NCBI GenBank assembly: GCA_044508835.1
Contig: JBIQHD010000022.1
Location: forward strand, 1 to 64,000
Direction: 5' to 3'
DNA: 64,000 bases
Source of the DNA: JAKFDI01 sp044508835
GTDB taxonomy: Bacteria; Pseudomonadota; Gammaproteobacteria; Burkholderiales; Burkholderiaceae_C
Under the pieces are notes generated by a model, which saw only the letters and a program-made list of their open reading frames with translations, was not told the origin of the DNA and searched no databases. Numbering within the stretch: the first letter of the stretch is position 1; each line of letters opens with the position of its first letter. The translations under genes and the position numbers were made by a program. This document shows positions 22,361 to 31,259 of this stretch, piece after piece.

Positions 22361-23443
22361 TCAGCCGGCGAGCCCCGCCACCCCCTCGCGCGCGGCGGCG
22401 AAGCTCTGCGCGAGGATCTGCCGCTTCCAGTCGTCGGCGTCGATGTAGAAGGCGTCGCGCAGCTGCTGCTTGATGGCGGTGCGCTGCGCCGCCGGCGCCT
22501 CGGGGTGGTTCTCCAGCCACTGCTCGGCGCGCAGGGCGTCGATCACCTCGCTCGTGGGCACCGTGCCGAACTCGAGCGCGATGCTGGTGGCCTGCGCCTG
22601 CGGGCATTCCTGGGAGGCCGAGATCCACATCATGCCGCTGATGAGGGCGGAGCTCGAGCTGCCGTCGTAGATGGACGTGACCTGGCCGCCCCACCACCGG
22701 CGGGTGCGCGCCACCTCGGCGGCGTCGTCCGAGCCGGCGTGGATGCGCTCGCCGTGGCCGCGCGGGCCGAGGCCGGTGTGCAGGTCGATCCAGCCGAGCC
22801 GCGTGCAGCGGCGGCCGTGGTCGCGCAGCACCTGGCGCAGCGTGCGGTTGCTCCAGGTCGGGTTGCGGCCGGCGAAGTACAGCCCCTGCGGATGGTCGTG
22901 CTGGCCGCCGCTCACCGCCGCCTGCAGCGCCGGCATGCCGCGCTCGGCGATGAACTGCTGCACGCGGGCCGTCACCGCCTCCGACGGCGGCCAGGTCGGC
23001 GGCACCAGCAGCGCGGCGATCTCGTCGTAGGCCGGGTTGGCCGGCAGCGGCTGCGAGAAGTCGTGGAAGTTGCGGTTGAGGTCGACGTTCTCGTGCGTCG
23101 TGCGCCGCCACCACGAGAAGCCGTAGGGGTTGAGCGCATGCACGTACAGCACGGCCACGCCGGCGTCGCGGTGGTGCCGGCGCCAGGCGTCGTCGCGCAG
23201 CATCGCCACCTGCACGCCCGAGCCGCAGAAGCCCTCCACGCCGTGGCAGGCGCTGGAGATCAGCAATACCCGCTCGGCGTCCGCCGGGCCGTCGCGCACC
23301 ACGTCCATGGCGAGCGGCTCGTCGTCGCGCCCGCGCATCGGGTGCGCGTGCGACTCGACGTCGAGGCCGGCCGCCTCGGCGGCCGCGAGGAACTTCGCAC
23401 GCGCCTCGGCGTAGCTCTGCGAGAAGGTATCGGCCGCGTGCAT
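22361..23443 (-). CDS. DUF2817 (M14-like carboxypeptidase) protein
   Basis: 360 residues of the DUF2817 family, related to M14 zinc carboxypeptidases. Likely metal ligands lie in SACHGVEGFCGSG (HxxE, about residues 69-72) and IDLHTGLGPRGHGE (about 205-218). ENVDLNRNFHDF is an M14-like motif. There is no signal peptide, so it is presumably cytoplasmic. The start ATG 23443 has GGAG 7 bases upstream. It lies 14 bp behind an M20 amidohydrolase on the same strand, suggesting a two-gene operon for breaking amide or peptide bonds. The actual substrate is not known. Confidence 0.8.
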   Translation of the reverse strand: MHAADTFSQSYAEARAKFLAAAEAAGLDVESHAHPMRGRDDEPLAMDVVRDGPADAERVLLISSACHGVEGFCGSGVQVAMLRDDAWRRHHRDAGVAVLYVHALNPYGFSWWRRTTHENVDLNRNFHDFSQPLPANPAYDEIAALLVPPTWPPSEAVTARVQQFIAERGMPALQAAVSGGQHDHPQGLYFAGRNPTWSNRTLRQVLRDHGRRCTRLGWIDLHTGLGPRGHGERIHAGSDDAAEVARTRRWWGGQVTSIYDGSSSSALISGMMWISASQECPQAQATSIALEFGTVPTSEVIDALRAEQWLENHPEAPAAQRTAIKQQLRDAFYIDADDWKRQILAQSFAAAREGVAGLAG

Positions 23444-23457
23444 GGAGGCTCCCTGTT

Positions 23458-24654
23458 TCAGCGCTGCGGCTGCGCGAGCCACTGCTCGGCCATGCGCACC
23501 CACAAGGTGGCGCCCAGCGGGATCAATTCGTCGTTGAAGTCGTAGCTCGGGTTGTGCAGCATGCACGGGCCCATGCCGTGGCCGCCTTCGCGGTGCCCGC
23601 CGTCGCCGTTGCCGATGAGGAAGTAGGCGCCGGGCTTCTCGAGCAGGAAGTAGCTGAAGTCTTCAGCGCCCATGGTCGGCTCGAAGTCGAGCACGTTGTC
23701 GGCGCCCACCACCTCGGCCATCACGCGGCGCGCGAACTCGGTCTCGGCCGCGTGGTTGACGGTGGGCGGGTAGTTGCGCACGAACTCGAACTCGCAGGTG
23801 GTGTCGAAGGCCGCGCAGGTGTGCTCGGCGACGGTCTTCATGCGCTGCTCGATCAGGTCGAGCACCTCGAGCGTGAAGGTGCGCACCGTGCCTTCCATCA
23901 CGCACACGTCGGGCACCACGTTGGTGGCCTCGCCGGTGTGGATCATGGTCACCGAGATCACGCCGGCGTCGATGGGGCGCTTGTTGCGGCTGACAATGGT
24001 CTGGAAGGCCTGCACCATCTGGGCCGCCGCCGGCACCGGGTCGATGCCGTTGTGCGGCATGGCCGCATGCGCGCCCTTGCCGCGGATGGTGATCCTGAAT
24101 TCGTTGCTGCTGGCGAAGCACGGCCCGCTCTTGATCGCGAACTGCCCGGCCTTCATGCCCGGCCAGTTGTGCGCGCCGAAGATGGCCTCCATCGGGAACC
24201 TGTCGAACAGGCCGTCGCGGATCATCTCGCGCGCGCCGCCGCCGCCTTCCTCGGCCGGCTGGAACACGAGGTACACCGTGCCGTCGAAGTGGCGATTGGT
24301 CGCCAGGTGCTTGGCCGCGGCCAGCAGCATGGCGGTGTGGCCGTCGTGGCCGCAGGCGTGCATCTTGCCGGCGTGGCGGCTGGCATGGGCGAAGGTGTTG
24401 TGCTCGGTGATGGGCAGGGCGTCGATGTCGGCGCGCAGGCCGATGGCGCGTGGGCTGCTGCCGTTCTTCACGATGCCCACCACGCCGGTCTTGCCCAGGC
24501 CGCGCTCGATCGGGATGCCCCACTCGGTGAGTTGCTTGGCGATCAGGTCCGAGGTGCGCTGCTCTTCGAAGCACAGCTCGGGGTGGGCGTGGATGTCGCG
24601 GCGCACCGCGGCGATGGCGGCCGCGTCGGCCAGGATGGAATCGATCAACTTCAT
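23458..24654 (-). CDS. M20 family amidohydrolase (hippurate hydrolase type)
   Basis: 398 residues. Metal-binding motifs include MHACGHDGHTAMLL (C101, H103), FQPAEEGGGGAREMI and AIFGAHNWPGMKAGQ, with a C-terminal GAEDFSYFLLEKPGAYF. The early stretch DIHAHPELCFEE is typical of the IAA-amino acid/hippurate hydrolase branch. A lid domain with HAAMPHNGIDPV is present. The start ATG 24654 has GGAGC upstream; a TACACT on the minus strand at 24717-24712 may be its -10. It is transcribed ahead of the DUF2817 gene and divergent from the molybdopterin oxidoreductase. Substrate cannot be told from sequence. Confidence 0.9.
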   Translation of the reverse strand: MKLIDSILADAAAIAAVRRDIHAHPELCFEEQRTSDLIAKQLTEWGIPIERGLGKTGVVGIVKNGSSPRAIGLRADIDALPITEHNTFAHASRHAGKMHACGHDGHTAMLLAAAKHLATNRHFDGTVYLVFQPAEEGGGGAREMIRDGLFDRFPMEAIFGAHNWPGMKAGQFAIKSGPCFASSNEFRITIRGKGAHAAMPHNGIDPVPAAAQMVQAFQTIVSRNKRPIDAGVISVTMIHTGEATNVVPDVCVMEGTVRTFTLEVLDLIEQRMKTVAEHTCAAFDTTCEFEFVRNYPPTVNHAAETEFARRVMAEVVGADNVLDFEPTMGAEDFSYFLLEKPGAYFLIGNGDGGHREGGHGMGPCMLHNPSYDFNDELIPLGATLWVRMAEQWLAQPQR

Positions 24655-24764
24655 GGCGGGGCTCCTTCGCGCGGCGGCCAGGGTCGGGGCGCGGCGTCAC
24701 TGGATCGGGGCAGTGTACCCACGGGCCTTTCCCGGCGTGCGGCGGCTGTGCAATAGTCGTCCGC

Positions 24765-26804
24765 ATGAACACACCGGTCCTGGTGCGCGGCGCCTGCCCG
24801 CACGACTGCCCCGACACCTGCGCGCTGCGCATCACCGTCGACGGCGGCCGCGCCGTGCGCGTGCAGGGCGACCCCGACCACCCGGCCACGCACGGCGCGC
24901 TGTGCACCAAGGTCTCGCGCTACACCGAGCGCGTGTACCACCCGGACCGCGTGCTGCACCCGCTGCGCCGCACCGGGCCGAAGGGCAGCGGACGGTTCGA
25001 ACGCGTGGGCTGGGACGAGGCGCTGCGCGACATCGCCGCGCGGCTGGGCGCCGTCGCGGCGCGCGACCCGCAGGCCATCGTGCCCTACAGCTACTGCGGC
25101 ACCATGGGCCTGCTGCAGGGCGAGAGCATGGACCGGCGCTTCTTCCACCGCCTGGGCGCCTCGCTGCTGGACCGCACCATCTGCGCCTCCGCCGGCGCCG
25201 AGGCGCTGGCCGCCACCTACGGCGGCAAGGTGGGCATGCACCTGGAGCATTTCGCCGAGAGCCGGCTGATCCTGATCTGGGGCAGCAACTCCATCGCCTC
25301 GAACCTGCACTTCTGGACCTTCGCCCAGCAGGCCAAGCGCGCCGGCGCCAAGCTGGTGTGCATCGACCCGCGGCGCACCGAGACGGCCGACAAGTGCCAC
25401 CAGCACGTCGCGCTGCGCCCCGGCACCGACGGCGCGCTGGCGCTCGGGCTGATGCACGAGCTGATCGCCAACGACTGGCTCGACCACGACTACATCGAGC
25501 GCCACACCGAGGGCTGGCCGGCGCTGCGGGAGCGGGCGCTGCAATGGCCCCCGGCGCGCGTGGCCGAGACCTGCGGCATCACCGCCGGCGAGGTGCGCCA
25601 GCTCGCGCGCGACTACGGCACCACGCACCCGGCCGCCATTCGCCTGAACTACGGCATGCAGCGCGTGCACGGCGGCGGCAACGCGGTGCGGCTGGCCGCC
25701 ATCCTGCCCTGCCTGACGGGCGCCTGGCGCCACCGCGCGGGCGGGCTGCTGCTGTCCAGCAGCGGCTGGTTCCCGGTTGACCGCGCCGCGCTGCAGCGGC
25801 CCGGGCTGCTCGCCGGGCGGCGCACGCGCACCGTGAACATGAGCAGCATCGGCGACGCGCTGCTGCACGAAGGCTCGCCCGCGTTCGGGCCGAGGATCGA
25901 GGCGGTCGTCGTCTACAACAGCAACCCGGTCGCGGTGGCGCCGGAGTCGCCCAGGGTGGTGAAGGGCTTCGCGCGCGAGGACCTGTTCACCGTGGTGCTC
26001 GAGCAGTTCATGACCGACACCGCCGACCACGCCGACTACGTGCTGCCCGCCACCACCCAGCTCGAGCACCTGGACGTGCACGCGACCTACGGCCACACCT
26101 GGGTGCTGCTGAACCAGCCGGCCATCGCCCCGCTGGGCGAGGCGCGACCCAACACGCAGATCTTCCGCGACCTGGCGGCGGCCATGGGCTTCGACGACGA
26201 CTGCTTCGCCGAGAGCGACGAGGCGCTGGCGCGCCAGGCCTTCCCGCGCGACGTCGACTTCGACGCCCTGCGCGAGCGGGGCTGGGTCAAGCTGCCGCTG
26301 CCCGAGGCGCCGTTCGCCGAGGGAGGCTTCCCGACGCCGAGCGGGCGCTGCACCATCGACTCGCCGCGCCACGGCGTGCCCGACCACGTGCCCAACCACG
26401 AGTCGGCCGAGTCGACGCCCGGGCGCGCCGCGAAATACCCGCTGGCGATGATCTCGCCGCCGGCGCGCAACTTCCTCAACTCCACCTTCGTCAACGTGGC
26501 GAGCCTGCGCGACATCGAGGCCGAGCCGCTGCTCGAGATCCACGAGAGCGACGCGCTGCCGCGCGGCATCGCCTCCGGGCAGACCGTCGAGGTGTTCAAC
26601 GACCGCGGCAGCTACCGGTGCAAGGCGGTGCTCAGCACACGCGCGCGGCCGGGCGTGGTCAACGGCCTGGGCGTGTGGTGGCGCAAGCTGGGCCTGGCCG
26701 GCACCAACGTCAACGAGGTGACGCACCAGCGGCTCACCGACCTGGGCGGCGGGCCGAGCTTCTACGACTGCCTGGTCGAGGTGCGCCCGGGCGCGGCCGC
26801 CTGA
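24765..26804 (+). CDS. Molybdopterin-dependent oxidoreductase (DMSO reductase family)
   Basis: 679 residues. The N-terminal 4Fe-4S ligands are CPHDCPDTC and GALCTK (C-x3-C-x3-C then a distal Cys, about residues 10-48). Pterin-binding features are SYCGTMGLLQGESMDRRF, LIWGSNSIASNLHFW and VCIDPRRTETADK. The C-terminal molybdopterin-dinucleotide domain (about 555-665) contains LLEIHESDALPRGI and GVVNGLGVWWRKLG. The metal-ligand region is probably TICASAGAEAL (about 140-150). There is no twin-arginine signal, so the enzyme is cytoplasmic. No partner iron-sulphur or membrane subunit and no chaperone gene is nearby, so it likely acts alone or with a distant partner. Substrate unknown. Confidence 0.88.
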   Translation: MNTPVLVRGACPHDCPDTCALRITVDGGRAVRVQGDPDHPATHGALCTKVSRYTERVYHPDRVLHPLRRTGPKGSGRFERVGWDEALRDIAARLGAVAARDPQAIVPYSYCGTMGLLQGESMDRRFFHRLGASLLDRTICASAGAEALAATYGGKVGMHLEHFAESRLILIWGSNSIASNLHFWTFAQQAKRAGAKLVCIDPRRTETADKCHQHVALRPGTDGALALGLMHELIANDWLDHDYIERHTEGWPALRERALQWPPARVAETCGITAGEVRQLARDYGTTHPAAIRLNYGMQRVHGGGNAVRLAAILPCLTGAWRHRAGGLLLSSSGWFPVDRAALQRPGLLAGRRTRTVNMSSIGDALLHEGSPAFGPRIEAVVVYNSNPVAVAPESPRVVKGFAREDLFTVVLEQFMTDTADHADYVLPATTQLEHLDVHATYGHTWVLLNQPAIAPLGEARPNTQIFRDLAAAMGFDDDCFAESDEALARQAFPRDVDFDALRERGWVKLPLPEAPFAEGGFPTPSGRCTIDSPRHGVPDHVPNHESAESTPGRAAKYPLAMISPPARNFLNSTFVNVASLRDIEAEPLLEIHESDALPRGIASGQTVEVFNDRGSYRCKAVLSTRARPGVVNGLGVWWRKLGLAGTNVNEVTHQRLTDLGGGPSFYDCLVEVRPGAAA

Positions 26805-26821
26805 CGCGGCGCGATGCGGCG

Positions 26822-27919
26822 GTGAGGCGAGGGCTCTGGATGGCAGGCATCGGCGCGCTCGGCGTGGCGGCGTTCGCCGTGGCGGCCACGTGCCTGACCA
26901 CCGGCTGCAGCACGCTCGGCTACTACGCGCAGTCGATCAACGGGCACCTGTCGCTGGTCGCCGCCGCGCGGCCCGTGCCGGCGTGGCTGGCCGACGCGCA
27001 GACGAAGCCGGCGCTGAAGGAGCGCCTGGCGCTGTCGCAGCGCATGCGTGACTTCGCGGTGAAGGAACTCGTCCTGCCCGACAACGCCAGCTACCGCCGC
27101 TACGCCGACCTGCCGCGCCGCGCGGCGGTGTGGAACGTGGTGGCGGCGCCGCCGCTGAGCCTCACGCTGCGGCGCTGGTGCTTCCCCGTCGTGGGCTGCG
27201 TCGGCTACCGCGGCTACTTCGATCGCGAGGCGGCCGAGGCCTTCGCCGCCGAGCTGCGCGCCGAGGGCCAGGAGGTCAGCGTCTACGGCGTGCCGGCGTA
27301 CTCGACGCTGGGCGCGCTGCCGGGCGACTACTTCGCCGACCCGCTGCTCAGCACCTTCATCCACTACCCGGAGGGCGAGCTCGCGCGCCTCATCTTCCAC
27401 GAGCTGGCGCACCAGGTGGCGTACGCCAAGGGCGACACCATGTTCAACGAATCCTTCGCCACCACGGTGGAGCGCATCGGCGGCGCGCGCTGGCTGGCCG
27501 AGCACGCCACGCCGCAGGCGCGCGCCGAGTACGAGCGCTTCGACGCCCGCCGCCGCGACTTCCGCGAGCTCACGCTGCGCTACCGCGAGCGGCTGGCCGA
27601 GGCCTACCGCGAGGACGTCCCGGACGACGCCAAGCGCGCGCGCAAGGCCGAGCTGATGGCGCGGATGCGCGCCGAGTACGCGGTGATGAAGCGCGAGCGC
27701 TGGGACGGCTTCGCCGGCTACGACGGCTGGTTCGAGCGGGCCAACAACGCCGCGCTCGGCGTGCTGGCGGCCTACAACGAGCTGGTGCCCGATTTCGAGC
27801 GCCTGTTCGAGCGCGAGGGCCGCGACTTCCCGCGCTTCTACGCCGAGGTCAGGCGCCTGGCCGCGCTGCCCAAGGACGAGCGCCGCGCCGCGCTGGCCGC
27901 TACTTCAGCGACTCGATGA
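26822..27919 (+). CDS. Predicted aminopeptidase (DUF2265), lipoprotein
   Basis: About 365 residues. The N-terminus has a signal peptide ending LTTGCSTLGYYAQ, a lipobox-like site with Cys about residue 29. A zinc-peptidase motif FHELAHQVAYAKGDTMFNES (HExxH) lies about residues 195-214, the hallmark of the DUF2265 putative aminopeptidases. GTG 26822 gives the basic n-region RRG needed for export; ATG 26840, preceded by GAGGCGAGGG, is a possible alternative. It starts 17 bp after the molybdoenzyme. Its last 20 bases overlap the convergent acyl-CoA-binding gene. Confidence 0.82.
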   Translation: MRRGLWMAGIGALGVAAFAVAATCLTTGCSTLGYYAQSINGHLSLVAAARPVPAWLADAQTKPALKERLALSQRMRDFAVKELVLPDNASYRRYADLPRRAAVWNVVAAPPLSLTLRRWCFPVVGCVGYRGYFDREAAEAFAAELRAEGQEVSVYGVPAYSTLGALPGDYFADPLLSTFIHYPEGELARLIFHELAHQVAYAKGDTMFNESFATTVERIGGARWLAEHATPQARAEYERFDARRRDFRELTLRYRERLAEAYREDVPDDAKRARKAELMARMRAEYAVMKRERWDGFAGYDGWFERANNAALGVLAAYNELVPDFERLFEREGRDFPRFYAEVRRLAALPKDERRAALAATSATR

Positions 27920-28154
27920 GGTCGACGTAGGACTGCATGGCCTCGTCGGCGGAGGTGCCTGCGAGCGCCTTCCAGCCGTCCCACTTCATGCGGCCGACCA
28001 TGTCGGTGAAGCCGGGCCGGTCGCCCTGCACGTCGCCCTCGGTGGCCTGCTTGTACAGCGCGTAGATGCGCAGCATCGTCATGTTGTCCGGCCGCTCGGG
28101 CAGGTTCTTCGATTCGGCCACGGCCTGCTCGAATTGCGACTTCAGATCGGACAT
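27900..28154 (-). CDS. Acyl-CoA-binding protein
   Basis: 84 residues, the exact ACBP size. Conserved ligand-binding residues occur in LRIYALYKQATEGDV and KWDGWKALAGTSADEAM (the YKQAT and KWDAW-type motifs). It is a small cytosolic helical protein that binds long-chain acyl-CoA esters and is sporadic in bacteria. ATG 28154 has AGGAG 9 bases upstream; a TAACAT on the minus strand near 28203-28198 could be its -10. It is divergent from the TonB-dependent receptor. The 3' end overlaps the DUF2265 gene by 20 bp. Confidence 0.92.
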   Translation of the reverse strand: MSDLKSQFEQAVAESKNLPERPDNMTMLRIYALYKQATEGDVQGDRPGFTDMVGRMKWDGWKALAGTSADEAMQSYVDLIESLK

Positions 28155-28234
28155 GGGCGGCTCCTGTGGGTGAAACTCGGGACGGTTGGATCGGGCGATG
28201 TTAGCCATCGCCTCACGCGAAAGGCCGACCCGCC

Positions 28235-30487
28235 ATGACCGCTGCAGACAAGTCTTCGCCGCCGGTGCGCCGCCCGCGCCCCGCGGGCCTGGGCGCCGCG
28301 GCGCTGCTGTGGGCGGCGGCCGCGCAGGCCCAGCCGGCGGCGGCGCCCGCGCGGGCGGCATCGGCGCCGGCGGCGCTGGAGCGGGTGCAGATTTCCGCCG
28401 AGCGGCAGAGCGACGAGCTGCGCGCGCGGCGCTACGGCACGGCGTCGAAGATCGTGGTCGGCCGCGAGGAGATCGAGCGCTTCGGCGACGCCACCGTCGG
28501 CGAGCTGCTGCAGCGCCTGCCCGGCGTGACGCTGCAGGGCCCGCCCGGGCGCGGCGGCGCCATCCGCATGCGCGGCCTGGGCAGCGGCTACACCCGCATC
28601 CTGCTCGACGGCGAGCGCCTGCCGCCCGGCTTCTCGCTCGACACGCTGGACCCGGCGCAGATCGAGCGCATCGAGATCCTGCGCGCGCCGACGGCGGAGA
28701 CGGGCGCCGAGGCGGTCGCCGGCACGATCAACATCGTCACGCGCGAGGGCGGCAGGCGCCGCGGCGGCGAGCTGCGCGCCAGCCTCGGCGTGGAAGACGG
28801 CCGCCCCAACCCCGGCCTGTCCTGGACGCGCCTCGGCACGGCCGGGCCCTGGGACGGCACGGTCACGCTGTCGGCCTTCCGCGTCGAGCGCGAGAACGAC
28901 GGCCGCACGCGCACGCTGGACACGCGGCTGGCCGACGGCGCCGCCACGCTGGACCAGACCGACCACACCCTCTCGCGCTACCGGCTCGACGGCCTGCACC
29001 TCGGCTCGCGCCTGCAGTGGCGCGGCGGCGCCGACACCGTCACGCTGATGCCCTTCGCCATGCTGCACGACAGCCGCAGCGACTGGCGGACCGAGCGCCG
29101 CCGCAGCCAACCCGTGGCCGACCCGCAGTCGCCGGGGCTCGTCTCGCCCGCCTTCGACGACGCGCGCGGCACCGTCGCCAGCCGCTTCGCGCTCGGGCGC
29201 CTCAATGCCCACTGGAACCACGCGCTGGACGACGGCGGCAAGCTGGAATGGCGCGGCGCGCTGGGCGTGTGGTCGTCCCGTTCGTTGGAGGAGCGCCGGC
29301 AGTTCGTGGGCGGCGCGGCCGGCTTCGACGGCGACGAATCCTCCGACGTGGCGGAGCGCTGGCTCTCGCTCAAGGGCAAGTGGTCCCGGCTGCTGGACAA
29401 CGACCACCAGCTCGTGGCCGGCATCGAATGGGCGCGCAGCTGGCGCGACGACGACGCCACGCTGGCGCAGCGCCTGCCCGCGCGGCCGGTGGTGGACGAG
29501 CGCCTGCGGGCCCGCTCCACCGGCTATGCGCTGTACCTGCAGGACGAATGGGAAGCGGGCCCGCAGTGGGCGCTGCACCTCGGCCTGCGCGGCGAGGGCA
29601 GCGAGACGCGCGGCGGCGGCGCCGGCCAGCCCGCGCAGGCCAACCGCCACCTCGTGTGGACGCCGCTCGCCCACGCGGTGTGGAAGTTCGCGCCCGAAAG
29701 CCGCGACCAGCTGCGCATAAGCCTGACGCGCAGCTACCGCGCGCCGCGGCTGCACCAGCTCATCGGCCGCTCCAACCCGCTGCGGCCGAACGCGCCGACC
29801 TCGCCCGACCGCATCGGCAACCCGGACCTGCGCCCGGAGACCGCGCTCGGCCTCGACCTGGCCGCCGAGCGCTACCTGGCCGGCGGCGGCCTGCTGAGCG
29901 CGAGCGTGTTCCACCGCGACATCAGCGGGCTGATCCGCTCGCGCACCGCGTTCGTGAACGGGCGCTGGGTGTCGCAGGTGCGCAACGTCGGCGATGCGGT
30001 GACGCAGGGCATCGAGCTCGAGGCGAAGTTCCGCCTGAGCGACGTGTGGCCCGAGGCCCCCGCGCTCGACCTGCGCGCCAACGCGAGCCTGTTCCGCTCG
30101 CGCGTCAAGGGCGTGGCCGGCCCCGACAACCGGCTCGACGAGCAGCCCGACGGCAGCCTGAACCTCGGCGCCGACTACCGCTTCCGCGGCACGCCGCTGG
30201 CCGTCGGCGGCAGCCTGAACTGGACGCCGGCCTACGACACGCGCCTGTCCGACACCCAGACCGCGCGGCAGGGCCGCAAGCGGCTGTTCGACGCCTACGC
30301 GGTGTGGCACCTCGACCCGTCGACGCGGCTGCGCCTGTCGGCCACCAACCTCGCGCCGCTCGACTACCTGACGGGCAGCGGCATCACCGTGCAGGACGCG
30401 GCCGGCCAGCCGCTGTTCGAGGAAGCGGCGCTCACCACGACCCGTCCGTCGGTGAAGTGGCAGCTGCGGCTGGAGATGACGCTGTGA
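28235..30487 (+). CDS. TonB-dependent outer membrane receptor
   Basis: 750 residues. The signal peptide ends at AQAQ (about residue 33). A plug domain follows (about 50-170), with VGELLQRLPGVTLQGPPGRG, IRMRGLGSGYTRILLDGERL and IEILRAPTAETGAEAVAGTI. The rest is a beta-barrel with the RNPDLRPETALG-type motif seen as GNPDLRPETALGLDL. It imports an unidentified ligand, possibly a siderophore or metal complex, given the ferric-siderophore-receptor-like plug. It ends RLEMTL, not the aromatic residue most outer-membrane barrels carry. No transporter or biosynthesis genes sit next to it; a TetR regulator follows convergently 10 bp away. Confidence 0.9.
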   Translation: MTAADKSSPPVRRPRPAGLGAAALLWAAAAQAQPAAAPARAASAPAALERVQISAERQSDELRARRYGTASKIVVGREEIERFGDATVGELLQRLPGVTLQGPPGRGGAIRMRGLGSGYTRILLDGERLPPGFSLDTLDPAQIERIEILRAPTAETGAEAVAGTINIVTREGGRRRGGELRASLGVEDGRPNPGLSWTRLGTAGPWDGTVTLSAFRVERENDGRTRTLDTRLADGAATLDQTDHTLSRYRLDGLHLGSRLQWRGGADTVTLMPFAMLHDSRSDWRTERRRSQPVADPQSPGLVSPAFDDARGTVASRFALGRLNAHWNHALDDGGKLEWRGALGVWSSRSLEERRQFVGGAAGFDGDESSDVAERWLSLKGKWSRLLDNDHQLVAGIEWARSWRDDDATLAQRLPARPVVDERLRARSTGYALYLQDEWEAGPQWALHLGLRGEGSETRGGGAGQPAQANRHLVWTPLAHAVWKFAPESRDQLRISLTRSYRAPRLHQLIGRSNPLRPNAPTSPDRIGNPDLRPETALGLDLAAERYLAGGGLLSASVFHRDISGLIRSRTAFVNGRWVSQVRNVGDAVTQGIELEAKFRLSDVWPEAPALDLRANASLFRSRVKGVAGPDNRLDEQPDGSLNLGADYRFRGTPLAVGGSLNWTPAYDTRLSDTQTARQGRKRLFDAYAVWHLDPSTRLRLSATNLAPLDYLTGSGITVQDAAGQPLFEEAALTTTRPSVKWQLRLEMTL

Positions 30488-30497
30488 GCGCCGCGGC

Positions 30498-31160
30498 TCA
30501 GGCCTTTGCGTAGGGGCTCACCAGCCCGAGCAGGTGGGCCTTCTGCCCGGGCGCGAGATAGGGCATCAGCAGGCTCAGCACGTGGAAGGCCCCGCGCAGC
30601 AGCGCATTGGCCGCGCTCTCGGGCTCCAGCGCGCGGCGCGGGTCGCGCACGTACTCGTAGCTCAGCCAGTAGGTCAGCACCACCACCATCGCATGGGCCA
30701 CCGGCTCGGACTCGCGCGCGTCGATGCGCATCGCGCCGTCGCCGCTCAGGCCGTCGAGCACCTGGCGCACCGCGCGCTGCTTGGCGGCGAGCACCTGCTG
30801 GAACTGCGTCTCGATGCGGCGGTTCTTCGACAGCAGGTCGTTCAGGTCGCGGTAGAGGAAGCGGTACTGCCAGATCAGCTCGTAGAGCATGTGGAAGAAG
30901 AGCCAGGCGTCCTCCACGTCGCGCACGCCGGCGGCCGCCGCCAGCAGTTCGCCCAGCGCCTGCTCGTAGCGGTCGAACAGGCCGTTCACCAGCTCGTCCT
31001 TGGCCGGGTAGTGGTAGTAGAGGTTGCCCGGGCTGATGCCGAGTTCGGCCGAGATCAGCGTCGTGGACACGTTCGGCTCGCCGAAGCGGTTGAACAGGTC
31101 CAGCGTCGCGTCGAGGATGCGCTCGGCCGTGCGGCGCGGCTTCTTGGCTTGGGTGGCCAT
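30498..31160 (-). CDS. TetR family transcriptional regulator
   Basis: 220 residues. The N-terminal TetR helix-turn-helix (about 8-55) contains TAERILDATLDLFNRFGEPN, STTLISAELGISPGNLYYHY and PAKDELVNGLFDRYE. The C-terminal half has the pattern of a TetR family linked to lipid or envelope genes (AWLFFHMLYELIWQYRFLYR, DLNDLLSKN). ATG 31160 (MATQAKKPRRTAER) is preferred; a longer frame to 31202 lacks support. It is divergent from the ABC exporter genes, which are its most likely targets, and convergent with the receptor. Effector unknown. Confidence 0.88.
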   Translation of the reverse strand: MATQAKKPRRTAERILDATLDLFNRFGEPNVSTTLISAELGISPGNLYYHYPAKDELVNGLFDRYEQALGELLAAAAGVRDVEDAWLFFHMLYELIWQYRFLYRDLNDLLSKNRRIETQFQQVLAAKQRAVRQVLDGLSGDGAMRIDARESEPVAHAMVVVLTYWLSYEYVRDPRRALEPESAANALLRGAFHVLSLLMPYLAPGQKAHLLGLVSPYAKA

Positions 31161-31244
31161 CGGTCGGTGCGGACGAAGCTTCGGTGGCCCGCACACTAGC
31201 ACCAGGCGCGCGGCGGGCGGCCAGCGGATTCACGGGGTGCTGCC

Positions 31245-31250
31245 TACAAT
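31245..31250 (+). promoter_or_regulatory. Possible -10 giving a near-leaderless yadG mRNA
   Basis: TACAAT lies 10 bases before the ATG at 31260, so the expected transcription start (+7 from its last base) is only 3 nt before the ATG. There is no Shine-Dalgarno in between. The same arrangement recurs before bolA, mutM, nadK and hrcA. Confidence 0.4.
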
Positions 31251-31259
31251 CGCGCCCCC

